Part shown: positions 1 through 5,874 of the stretch, piece after piece
Position numbering within the stretch: the first letter of the stretch is position 1
Layout: every line of letters starts with the position of its first letter
From: Methylotenera_A sp031369365
GTDB taxonomy: Bacteria; Pseudomonadota; Gammaproteobacteria; Burkholderiales; Methylophilaceae
Direction of reading: 5' to 3'
DNA length: 6,262 bases
NCBI GenBank assembly: GCA_031369365.1
Contig: JANMOP010000044.1
Span: forward strand, 1-6,262
The notes under the pieces: model-generated
What the model saw: only the letters and a program-made list of their open reading frames with translations
Told to the model about the DNA's origin: nothing
Database searches by the model: none
Position numbers and translations under genes: made by a program

Positions 1-491
1 CCCATTGGGATAATATAATTGTGGATAAACAGTGGCTGGTAATGATTTTGGTTTAAATATTCACCCAAACTAATCTCACTAGCGCTTTCTAGCAAGTCGA
101 GCGATTCTTTGTTAAAGCGCAAAATATCCGAGATCATGCCGTAAAATTTGGGTTTAAAAAAGTTACTGCGCTGCGAGAACAAGCTGTTCAAATTAGTGCC
201 GTTATATTCCAAACCAGTGGCCTCGTTACGCACACTAAAGCTCATACTGCTTGGCTGCCAAGCTACTTTGAGCTCATCCAGCAGCCCAATAAAGTTGGGG
301 TAAGTGCGGTCGTTAAACACAATAAAACCCGTGTCTATAGCATAGTTTTTACCAAAAATCTCAATATCATGCGTATGTGTATGGCCGCCAATGTGGCTAT
401 TGGCTTCAAACACGCTAATGTCATGACTTTTATACAAATGGTGGGCGAGGGTGAGCCCAGCGATTCCTGACCCTATAATTGCAATTTTCAT
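1..491 (-). CDS. FAD-dependent amine-oxidase-like oxidoreductase, C-terminus cut by window edge
   Basis: N-terminal 163 codons of a flavoprotein of the NAD(P)/FAD-dependent amine-oxidase-like family (COG2907 type). The ATG at 491 is followed at once by the dinucleotide-binding beta-alpha-beta motif GSGIAG (residues 7-12), then the acidic end of strand 2 (VFEA, 27-30), the GGHTHT flavin motif (35-40) and IDTGFIVFN (52-60). The fragment ends at IIPMG, where relatives continue with a conserved Ala-Ile-Trp segment, so the frame is intact and only truncated by the window. Full-length relatives are about 410-440 residues. It starts 15 bases after the desaturase stop with a weak ribosome site, so it is probably co-transcribed. 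Relatives sit beside Cfa-like methyltransferases and DUF1365 in sigma-regulated lipid clusters; a role in oxidising or desaturating a methylated acyl chain is inferred. DUF1365 is not seen and may lie beyond position 1. Confidence 0.93.
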   Translation of the reverse strand, partial: MKIAIIGSGIAGLTLAHHLYKSHDISVFEANSHIGGHTHTHDIEIFGKNYAIDTGFIVFNDRTYPNFIGLLDELKVAWQPSSMSFSVRNEATGLEYNGTNLNSLFSQRSNFFKPKFYGMISDILRFNKESLDLLESASEISLGEYLNQNHYQPLFIHNYIIPM

Positions 492-506
492 CTTTATTTT
501 TTATGC

Positions 507-1436
507 TTAGTATTTTTTTGATTCACGAATTGCAATGGGCACTGTGCGTAAGTTCCAAATTAAGCCCAGCGCGGCTAAAAGGCGCAAACCATAGTATGTA
601 AAATCAATTTCCCACCAATAAAAACCTTGGGCAGCCGATCCTGGGTAGTGATGATGGTTGTTGTGCCAGCCTTCACCCAAGGTAAATAGCGCTATGACGA
701 AGTTATTGCGGCTATGATCACGCGTTATGTAACGGCGCTTGCCCCAAAGATGTGCCAGCGAATTAACGCTAAATGTAACGTGATACAGCACCACGGTAGA
801 AACCACAAACCCCCACACCAGCAGCTGCCAGCCATTTGTTTCAAGTTGTGGCGCTTTGACTGCTAATAGCTCGCCTAAGCAAAAAATGCTGATTGCAAAA
901 ATTGTGGGCACAACCACATCAAAGCGATCTAAAAAACGCAGCTCAGGAAACTTGGCTAGCTCTTTAACGCGCTCAAACTGCGTGTGAAAATTAGCGTGGG
1001 ATAAGAACCAGCCGATATGACTCCATAAAAAACCATGCTGCACAGGCGAGTGTGCATCAACTTCTTGATCAGAATGCGCGTGATGATTGCGGTGGTGCGC
1101 CGCCCACCATAGTGGTCCGCGCTGCACAGCAGTTGCGCCTAGTAAGGCAAATATAAATTGGCCTATACGGCTGGTTTGAAAAGCTTTATGTGCAAAATAA
1201 CGGTGATAAAAGCCAGTAATCGCAAACATTCTTAGCGCATAAAGAGCTACTGCAAATATTATAGAAAACGTGCTGTAACCTACCCACAACAGGGCAAAGC
1301 AAGCGATATGCATCAGCACAAAAGGTATCACGCGCCAATAATCAATACCGCCATCAAGCAGATATTTATTGGCTTGCTGGGCATCGTTATCAAACCAAGT
1401 ACTAATTTTGGCAAAAAAACTAGATTTAACAAACAT
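507..1436 (-). CDS. Membrane acyl-CoA/acyl-lipid desaturase (stearoyl-CoA desaturase type)
   Basis: 309-residue integral-membrane di-iron desaturase of the Delta9/SCD-like class. All three histidine boxes are intact: HRYFAH (78-83), HRNHH (115-119) and HNNHH (258-262, within GEGWHNNHHHYP). The extra ligand region NSLAHLWG (225-232) typical of SCD-type enzymes is also present. Hydrophobic segments at about 36-76, 92-108, 172-194 and 203-223 form the usual hairpins, with the histidines on the cytoplasmic side. The ATG at 1436 is preceded by AGGA with a 7-base spacer. It would use O2 and an electron donor (not encoded here) to put a cis double bond in a saturated acyl chain. It lies 54 bases after the lipocalin and 15 bases before the FAD oxidoreductase, in the same operon direction. 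Regiospecificity cannot be read from the sequence; Delta9 is the family default. Confidence 0.95.
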   Translation of the reverse strand: MFVKSSFFAKISTWFDNDAQQANKYLLDGGIDYWRVIPFVLMHIACFALLWVGYSTFSIIFAVALYALRMFAITGFYHRYFAHKAFQTSRIGQFIFALLGATAVQRGPLWWAAHHRNHHAHSDQEVDAHSPVQHGFLWSHIGWFLSHANFHTQFERVKELAKFPELRFLDRFDVVVPTIFAISIFCLGELLAVKAPQLETNGWQLLVWGFVVSTVVLYHVTFSVNSLAHLWGKRRYITRDHSRNNFVIALFTLGEGWHNNHHHYPGSAAQGFYWWEIDFTYYGLRLLAALGLIWNLRTVPIAIRESKKY

Positions 1437-1443
1437 GTGATTT

Positions 1444-1447
1444 TCCT
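1444..1447 (-). promoter_or_regulatory. Ribosome binding site of the desaturase
   Basis: AGGA on the minus strand, 7 bases before the ATG at 1436. It supports that start and gives the gene its own ribosome entry after a 54-base gap with no overlap to the lipocalin. Confidence 0.7.
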
Positions 1448-1472
1448 AAAAGCTATTTATTGTTTAGTATGG

Positions 1473-1506
1473 TTTATGGTTTGGCTGGGTTTACGGTTTA
1501 GCTGGG
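1473..1506. repeat. 17-base tandem repeat across the lipocalin stop codon
   Basis: Two adjacent 17-base units, 1473-1489 and 1490-1506, match at 15 of 17 positions (plus-strand units TTTATGGTTTGGCTGGG and TTTACGGTTTAGCTGGG). A degenerate third unit at 1456-1472 matches at about 12 of 17. The lipocalin stop codon lies in the second unit, so the array looks like a duplicated gene end running into the spacer before the desaturase. No function is evident. Confidence 0.75.
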
Positions 1507-2027
1507 CTATGCGGCACTTTGCGCAGCTTGCTGATGTCGTAACCCCAGCCTTTAACTAAATTCACCAGCACTTGATAATCTGCATCACTTATTTGTGGGG
1601 TGCGCGCCATAATCCACACGTAATCGCGCGCGTTTCTGGCAATAATGGTGCGCTGATAGGCTTCATCTAAATACACGATGCGATATTCCGCTTTAATTGG
1701 CCAAACAAATTGCATGCCCCATAGCGCGTTGCCAGTGTTTGGGCGTACAAATCCTTTTGGCTCATATTTTTTTGGCGTGCCAGTAAATGCGCCTTTATTG
1801 AAAGTGAAAGTGGTGGCAATCGTGCCATCAGTATTCTGCTTGTAGTTCTCAACGGCGTTATAAGCCTCGGTCTCAATCACAGTGGGAATCACCGCGATTA
1901 CATACCAATCACCCATAAATTTGGGCAAATCAACTTGTTTTACTAGCGGGATTTCATTCATTTTTTGGCTCGCACATCCTGTAAAGATTAAAACCAAACT
2001 TAATAGAAGGCTATATTTTTTAAGCAT
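1491..2027 (-). CDS. blc: Outer-membrane lipocalin lipoprotein (Blc-like)
   Basis: 178-residue lipocalin with a lipoprotein signal peptide: basic MLKKY, hydrophobic core, and FTGC at 15-18 (Phe at -3 is unusual for a lipobox). Cys18 would be lipidated, and Ala at +2 argues against inner-membrane retention, so the outer membrane is expected. Lipocalin signatures are present: GDW (39-41) in the first strand, NAVENYKQ (57-64), a Gly-Phe-Val stretch near 92-94, and YVWIMARTPQIS (136-147), matching the Blc region with the conserved Arg142. Family members bind fatty acids or lysophospholipids. I chose the ATG at 2027 over an in-frame TTG at 2033 because GGAA is spaced 7 bases from the ATG and would be almost on top of the TTG. 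A REPIN ends 16 bases upstream. Lipocalins of this type recur in sigma-controlled Cfa/DUF1295 clusters, where shuttling modified lipids is the inferred role. Confidence 0.92.
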   Translation of the reverse strand: MLKKYSLLLSLVLIFTGCASQKMNEIPLVKQVDLPKFMGDWYVIAVIPTVIETEAYNAVENYKQNTDGTIATTFTFNKGAFTGTPKKYEPKGFVRPNTGNALWGMQFVWPIKAEYRIVYLDEAYQRTIIARNARDYVWIMARTPQISDADYQVLVNLVKGWGYDISKLRKVPHSPAKP

Positions 2028-2034
2028 TATCAAT

Positions 2035-2038
2035 TTCC
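2035..2038 (-). promoter_or_regulatory. Ribosome binding site that decides the lipocalin start
   Basis: GGAA on the minus strand is 7 bases before the ATG at 2027 and only 1 base before the alternative TTG at 2033, so the ATG is favoured. It sits about 5 bases from the edge of the REPIN hairpin. Confidence 0.5.
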
Positions 2039-2043
2039 ACTTT

Positions 2044-2118
2044 CGTCATTCCCGCGCAGGCGGGAATCCATTTTATGGTTCAAATTCAAGATGGATTCCC
2101 GCCTGCGCGGGAATGACG
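2044..2118. repeat. REPIN: pair of inverted REP/dRS3-like palindromes
   Basis: Two inverted copies of a GC-rich palindrome form perfect 28-base arms (2044-2071 and 2091-2118) around a 19-base AT-rich loop. Each arm holds its own 20-base hairpin, ATTCCCGC-N4-GCGGGAAT (2048-2067 and 2095-2114), flanked by GTC and CCA-type ends. The core fits ATTCCC(N8)GGGAAT, the form of Neisseria dRS3 and of REP-type repeats widespread in beta- and gammaproteobacteria. Elements like this are thought to be mobilised in trans by RAYT transposases; none is encoded here. It fills most of the spacer between the exported-protein stop (2153) and the lipocalin start (2027). No T-run follows on the minus strand, so it does not look like an intrinsic terminator, but the transcript could fold into a long stem here. 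Confidence 0.93.
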
Positions 2119-2152
2119 GGTGTTGAAGATTTAAATGCTTTGTCATCAAAAA

Positions 2153-2776
2153 TCATTTCAATTTGTAAATAATGTTATAACCTTCGGGCGTCACCGATTT
2201 AAGCGCCACCCACTCATTACTTTGGTTGTACCATAGCTCAATATTAAGTTTTTTGACATTTTTTAACGCCCCAGAAAGCTTGTAATGCGTGGTTTCTGTG
2301 GGTTTACCTTTCACATCAATTTTCGCAGCCCCCAGCTTGGTGAAAGTGGTGTCTAAATATTCTGCATTTTGAGGGTTTAACAGCTTACTTTGGTCGAGTA
2401 TTTTAGGGTTCCAATAAGCAAATGTCATGACGCATTCTGGTAAAGTTTGGCTGGTTTTACCATCGCTAATTTCAAAGCCTGACGCCACTTTTTTACCCTT
2501 AACATTGGTGGTGATTTTATCTTCAATTGTGTTTACCTCAATATTCGTTAAGCAGTCATTTTGCCATTGCTCTTTTGAGGTATGGTCATATTTATATGCC
2601 TCAATAAACAATACTTTTACGTTAAATTTAGCTTTAGAAACAAGCGTATTGTCGTTAAAATTAAAGCTGTGCGTGCCAATTTTACTTTTATCTAAAAACA
2701 CATCAAATACCCATTGTTGGGCGTGCAATAAGGGCGCTGCCATCAAAAGGCAAATGCTCAAAACTAATTTTTTCAC
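2153..2776 (-). CDS. Exported protein, DUF6134/DUF3108-like
   Basis: 207 residues with a clear Sec signal peptide: MKK, a hydrophobic run, and LHA cleaved before Gln20. The mature part is about 188 residues and beta-rich, opening with WVFDVFLDKSKIG, the 'short strand, then Lys/Gly-Ile-Gly' start seen in DUF6134 and DUF3108 proteins. Two cysteines (75 and 115) could form a periplasmic disulfide. There are no membrane segments after the signal and no catalytic motif I recognise. It starts with GTG at 2776, overlapping the DUF1295 stop by four bases (GTGA), with a strong GGAGG nine bases upstream, so translation is coupled. By position it takes the place of the DUF3833 gene found in related clusters. 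A periplasmic lipid-binding or accessory role is a guess. The family assignment comes from memory of sequence style and is the least certain of the nine genes. Confidence 0.8.
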   Translation of the reverse strand: MKKLVLSICLLMAAPLLHAQQWVFDVFLDKSKIGTHSFNFNDNTLVSKAKFNVKVLFIEAYKYDHTSKEQWQNDCLTNIEVNTIEDKITTNVKGKKVASGFEISDGKTSQTLPECVMTFAYWNPKILDQSKLLNPQNAEYLDTTFTKLGAAKIDVKGKPTETTHYKLSGALKNVKKLNIELWYNQSNEWVALKSVTPEGYNIIYKLK

Positions 2777-3552
2777 TTATTTAAGCCTCCAGGAAAAAAC
2801 GCGTTGGTGGTGCGAATATATTCGGCATAAGCAGGGCGGCGCTCCACAATAGTGCTTTCAAGCAGACTTACGCCAGATACTATTAACAGCAAAAGCGTCA
2901 TTAAAATGGGTGAAATAATCGCCCACCAAGCGCCTCCCGCCAAAGCAAACAAGTAAAACGCCCACCATATACATGCTTCGCCAAAGTAGTTTGGATGGCG
3001 GCTATAGCGCCATACGCCAGTGTTGAGCACTTTGACCGCGTTGCTAGGATTCGCTTTAAAGCGACTTAGTTGCATATCGGCTAAGCTTTCCCACACAAAA
3101 CCAAAAATAAACAATGCTAGACCTGCAAAATCAAGCCAATTTAGGGCTGAAACAGTGGCAATGGCGCTGTGTAACGAAATTGAAATTATCCAAGCTAGAA
3201 CGGCCTGCAAGCCAAACACAATGTAAATGCTTTTAAACCAAAAATGCGGTTCATTATTGGTGCGAATTTGCACATAGCGCGCATCTTCGTGCGGCCCCCA
3301 ATTGCGCTTCGTCAAGTAAATAAACAAGCGCAGCGCCCAAATAGTCACGCAGACAAGCACCAATATTAGCCGTGCTGGTGCGGGGTAAACGAATAACACA
3401 AAAGCAGCTGTTGTAAATGCTGCAATCACAAAAAATAAGCTCCACATGCTATCCACATGCGTCACATTATTGCGGATTAGGCTTAATATCCAGCCCAGCA
3501 AGGCAAACAGGCCAATTGCATACAAGCTATAAAGGTAAATAGACCAAGACAT
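2773..3552 (-). CDS. DUF1295 multi-pass membrane protein (steroid 5-alpha-reductase/ICMT-like fold)
   Basis: 259-residue integral-membrane protein with about six or seven hydrophobic segments (roughly 5-26, 36-57, 60-80, 107-127, 138-154, 190-209 and 210-231). DUF1295 marks are clear: VDSMWSL (33-39), the loop KRNWGPHEDARY (82-93), the stretch ESLADMQLSRFK (155-166), and C-terminal GVWRYSRHPNYFGE (179-192) followed by LLESTIVERRPAYAEY (230-245). The RHPNYFGE and ERR...Y elements are shared with isoprenylcysteine methyltransferases and 5-alpha-reductases, where this region binds SAM or NADPH. Which cofactor is used cannot be told from sequence. The ATG at 3552 shares one base with the preceding stop (TAATG), implying translational coupling. 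Members accompany Cfa-like methyltransferases in sigma-regulated lipid clusters; an acyl-chain reductase or methyltransferase role is inferred. Confidence 0.93.
   Translation of the reverse strand: MSWSIYLYSLYAIGLFALLGWILSLIRNNVTHVDSMWSLFFVIAAFTTAAFVLFVYPAPARLILVLVCVTIWALRLFIYLTKRNWGPHEDARYVQIRTNNEPHFWFKSIYIVFGLQAVLAWIISISLHSAIATVSALNWLDFAGLALFIFGFVWESLADMQLSRFKANPSNAVKVLNTGVWRYSRHPNYFGEACIWWAFYLFALAGGAWWAIISPILMTLLLLIVSGVSLLESTIVERRPAYAEYIRTTNAFFPGGLNK
2786..2790 (-). promoter_or_regulatory. Strong ribosome binding site for the GTG-started exported protein
   Basis: GGAGG on the minus strand, nine bases before the GTG at 2776 and inside the last codons of the DUF1295 gene. It fixes the GTG as the start and explains how translation reinitiates at the GTGA overlap. 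Confidence 0.8.
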
Positions 3553-4076
3553 TAGTTTTTAAATCCGTCAAATTTCTCTGAAATTTTCAACAGCAGCGGC
3601 GTTAAAATCGCCCAGCCAACACTTAGTGCAACATAGCTCATTGGCAGGGCGTTTAAAGTGACTGCGCCTAATTTTTCTGCACCCATATAAGCTAGTGGCC
3701 CGCCAACAGCGCCAAACAAAATTGCCACCAGCCATTTGCCTCTCATCCAGCGTAAACTCACATTTAGCACAGTCACAAAAACTGCCCACAAAGCCAGTAT
3801 CCATGAGGGTAGTAGGCTAATGCTCCAGCCGTGTGCTTGATAACTAATTAAGCCATTAATTAACATAAGTTGATCAAATAAACCGCCAATTAGCAACGCT
3901 ATTACCAATAAAACAAGTTCTGGTTTAGCTTGCTTGGCTTGTAATAAATGCCAAGCCACAATTACAGCGACCACTATTACACCCAACCAAGGCAATTGCT
4001 TGGCCGCGCCTAAAACACTAGCAAACCAGCCAATTTGAAACAATACAAAATTAATAATAAGCTGTGATTTAGGCAT
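3552..4076 (-). CDS. DUF2878 multi-pass membrane protein
   Basis: 174-residue inner-membrane protein with about six hydrophobic segments (roughly 7-23, 29-46, 53-77, 89-108, 114-132 and 144-163). DUF2878 features are visible: N9 followed by FQIGWFASV (13-21), the GGLFDQ turn (64-69), PSWILALWAVF (90-100) and the Gly-rich GAVGGPLAYMGAEKLGA (122-138). Length fits the family (about 170-180). The function is not known; members are found almost only beside Cfa-like methyltransferases and DUF1295 proteins, so an accessory role in lipid modification is likely. The ATG at 4076 comes 12 bases after the methyltransferase stop with only a weak purine-rich site, and the gene ends in a one-base overlap with DUF1295. 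Together this suggests that the methyltransferase, DUF2878 and DUF1295 are made as a coupled block. Confidence 0.92.
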   Translation of the reverse strand: MPKSQLIINFVLFQIGWFASVLGAAKQLPWLGVIVVAVIVAWHLLQAKQAKPELVLLVIALLIGGLFDQLMLINGLISYQAHGWSISLLPSWILALWAVFVTVLNVSLRWMRGKWLVAILFGAVGGPLAYMGAEKLGAVTLNALPMSYVALSVGWAILTPLLLKISEKFDGFKN

Positions 4077-4088
4077 GCGAGTTAAATC

Positions 4089-5120
4089 TTATCTTTTCTC
4101 AAACAAATAATGCCCAACCCACCATTCTTGACCGTTGTTATAGCCAAAAAGCTCAGCACACGCCATATAAAACATGCGCCAACGGTTGCGCCATAGAGTG
4201 ACATTTGCAGCGCCGTAAGTATTGGATAAAATCGGTGTAATCAAGTCATGGTTGGTATCCATATTTTGTAGCCAAGCATTGGCAGTTTTTTCGTAATGAG
4301 TGCCATCCCAGCGCCATCGGTTGACTAGCTTTAAATCATCTTGAAAATAGGCGGGCAAATCATCACTTGGCATGATGCCGCCGCTGAAAAAGTGCTGACT
4401 CATCCAGTCGTCATCACCTTGTACTTCAAACGCGTATGGCGTATTTCGATGCACAAAAATATGCTTAAAAAATTTGCCTTGCGGCCTAAGCCAAGATGCC
4501 ACTTTGCCGTATAACACCTGCCAATTACGCATGTGCTCAAACATTTCAACTGACACAATGCGGTCATAGTGGCTAGGCGCCTCAAACACATTCATATCAG
4601 CAGTAATAATGGTTAAATTGGTGATACCTCGCGATTTCGCCATCTGCGTGATGTATTCACGTTGCGAGTGTGAGTTGGAGACGCCAGTAATTTGCGCATT
4701 GGGATAATGTGTAGCTAGCCATAAACTTAAGCTACCCCAGCCACAACCTAGCTCTAAAATTTGCTGACCATCTTGAATATCTGCATGTTCGCAGGTTTGA
4801 TTCAACGCAAGTATTTCCGCATCGTCTAAATTTTGAGTGTCAAACATCCAAAAACAGCTGCTGTATTTACGTTGCGCGCCCAAGCAATAAAAGAAAAACT
4901 CCTCTGGCACCTCGTAATGTTGGGCATTCGCTAACTCTGGCAACGGTGCAATGCCGCTAGTATTCATGTGCGCTACAAAATCAATTAGTTTTTTTGCGCC
5001 ATGCTCGCAATCATTAGCTGAAATTTCTATTAGCCTTTTCTCGGTTAATTGTCGTATGCCTTTGCGTACTAAAGCGTCAGGCAACTTTCCTGATTCTGCT
5101 AATTTAATGGCTAAACTCAT
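4089..5120 (-). CDS. SAM-dependent methyltransferase of the Cfa superfamily, coclaurine N-methyltransferase-like
   Basis: 343-residue COG2230 methyltransferase. SAM motif I is LELGCGWGS (122-130), followed by ITGVSNSHSQ (144-153), ADMNVFE (174-180) and VSVEMFEHMRNW (189-200). The substrate side reads HYEVPEEFF (68-76) and YSSCFW (86-91); the C-terminal half has GDDDWM (235-240), FFSGGIMPS (244-252), YFQDD (258-262) and ELFGYNNGQEWW (323-334). These features resemble plant coclaurine N-methyltransferases more than E. coli Cfa, which has YDxGND and a Tyr-x-Cys-Gly motif and is longer (382). The E195 and H220 positions look conserved, but the Cfa bicarbonate-site Cys appears replaced by Ser88, with Cys89 one position later. 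In this context an acyl-chain methylase or cyclopropane-type enzyme is more plausible than an alkaloid enzyme. The ATG at 5120 leads into MSLAIKLAESG, a typical family start; the ribosome site (GAAAG) is weak. Confidence 0.94.
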   Translation of the reverse strand: MSLAIKLAESGKLPDALVRKGIRQLTEKRLIEISANDCEHGAKKLIDFVAHMNTSGIAPLPELANAQHYEVPEEFFFYCLGAQRKYSSCFWMFDTQNLDDAEILALNQTCEHADIQDGQQILELGCGWGSLSLWLATHYPNAQITGVSNSHSQREYITQMAKSRGITNLTIITADMNVFEAPSHYDRIVSVEMFEHMRNWQVLYGKVASWLRPQGKFFKHIFVHRNTPYAFEVQGDDDWMSQHFFSGGIMPSDDLPAYFQDDLKLVNRWRWDGTHYEKTANAWLQNMDTNHDLITPILSNTYGAANVTLWRNRWRMFYMACAELFGYNNGQEWWVGHYLFEKR

Positions 5121-5149
5121 TGCGGGTGCTTTCTTTCTTCAATTATTTT

Positions 5150-5196
5150 AATTTGCGTTAACTTAGATTTGAGACAACTTAAATTTGCGTTAACTT
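5150..5196. repeat. 15-base direct repeat flanking the anti-sigma stop codon
   Basis: AATTTGCGTTAACTT (plus strand) occurs at 5150-5164 and again, identically, at 5182-5196, 32 bases apart. The right copy encodes the last five codons of the anti-sigma gene; the left copy lies in the 58-base spacer before the methyltransferase. Each contains the palindrome GTTAAC. The spacing is near three helical turns, so a paired operator is possible, but a duplicated gene end explains it equally well. I see no convincing -35/-10 pair in the spacer. Confidence 0.8.
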
Positions 5197-5874
5197 GCCT
5201 TGGTACAGCACAGCACCCGTTGGTTGCCCAGTAGGCGATCCACCAAGTGGCTCTAAACTCACTGCCAAACCACTGCTTGCCAGCATTACAGCAACTTCAC
5301 CTGTTACTTTTACAACGGCATTACCCTGTTGTGGTAACAAGCCAAGTGAAATTGGTTTTGATTGATCAGCAGGCAATAACCATAACTCAAACGCGTTATC
5401 TGGCTTTGTTTCTAAACTTGCCAGACTCTTAGCGCGAATTTCAGATTCACCCTTATTATTTTTAGTTAAACTTAGCAGCCAGCCTGCTTGAGTTTTGTCA
5501 TTAGCAAGTAACGCAACTTGCGCGGGCTCAAATTCAATCACTTGTCTAGGAGATTGCATAATCAAGAAAGTTGCAAAAGAAGCCGCTAACGCCGTTGATA
5601 AAAATGCCAGACTTTTCCAAAATGGGCTAGGAGTTGCTGTGCTACTCTTAAACAATCGCGTTTGAATATTTTGCCAAACTTTGCTGGGTGGCTGCACCGC
5701 AGGCACAGTATCGGCTAACAAATGAATATGCGATTCCCACCAATTATGAGTCTGCGCCCAATCAGGGCGTTGCCTAATTAATTGCTCATAACGCCTGCGG
5801 GCTGCACCTTTTAATGACCCTAGTACATATTCGGCAGACAGCATATCGGCTAATTTTTGATTGTCATAACGCAT
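5179..5874 (-). CDS. Anti-sigma factor, RskA family (single membrane span)
   Basis: 231-residue anti-sigma factor. The N-terminal cytoplasmic domain (about 1-75) has LSAEYVLGSLKGAARRRYE (12-30), typical of RskA-type sigma-binding domains. One hydrophobic span follows at about 86-107. The periplasmic C-terminal domain (about 108-231) carries the RskA hallmarks FELWLLPAD (162-170), ISLGLLP (175-181) and SLEPLGGSPTGQPTGAV (206-222). No HxxxCxxC zinc motif is present, so it is not a ChrR/ZAS-type anti-sigma. It should hold the upstream ECF sigma at the membrane and release it when the periplasmic domain senses a signal or is cleaved. The ATG at 5874 overlaps the sigma stop by one base (TAATG) and has a strong AGGAG 7 bases upstream, giving balanced co-translation. 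The signal is unknown. The last five codons are repeated 32 bases downstream. Confidence 0.94.
   Translation of the reverse strand: MRYDNQKLADMLSAEYVLGSLKGAARRRYEQLIRQRPDWAQTHNWWESHIHLLADTVPAVQPPSKVWQNIQTRLFKSSTATPSPFWKSLAFLSTALAASFATFLIMQSPRQVIEFEPAQVALLANDKTQAGWLLSLTKNNKGESEIRAKSLASLETKPDNAFELWLLPADQSKPISLGLLPQQGNAVVKVTGEVAVMLASSGLAVSLEPLGGSPTGQPTGAVLYQGKLTQI

Noticed and set aside
2028..2033. TTG at 2033 as the lipocalin start
   Set aside because: It would add only two residues and has no suitably spaced ribosome site; the ATG at 2027 does.
2044..2118. CRISPR repeats or phage attachment site
   Set aside because: There are only two copies in inverted orientation, no spacers and no cas or integrase genes; the structure is that of a REP doublet.
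2034..2152. REPIN as an intrinsic terminator
   Set aside because: The stems are strong, but no T-run follows on the minus strand, and the downstream genes belong to the same functional cluster.
1882..2172. Plus-strand open frame of 96 codons reading through the REPIN
   Set aside because: The translated part RHSRAGGNP...WIPACAGMT is the well-known artefact of translating this repeat type. The rest is antisense to the lipocalin and there is no ribosome site.
2427..2852. Plus-strand open frame of 141 codons
   Set aside because: It is antisense to the exported-protein gene and the end of DUF1295, has no recognisable domain, and overlaps genes with clear family signatures.
4089..5120. Assignment as an alkaloid N-methyltransferase
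   Set aside because: The similarity to plant coclaurine N-methyltransferase is striking, but nothing nearby makes or uses alkaloids and all neighbours point to lipids.
5121..5178. Sigma-70 or ECF promoter before the methyltransferase
   Set aside because: TTGTCT and an AT-rich stretch (AAATTAAAATAAT) are present, but the spacing and hexamers do not form a convincing pair, and no TGATC-type ECF motif is seen.
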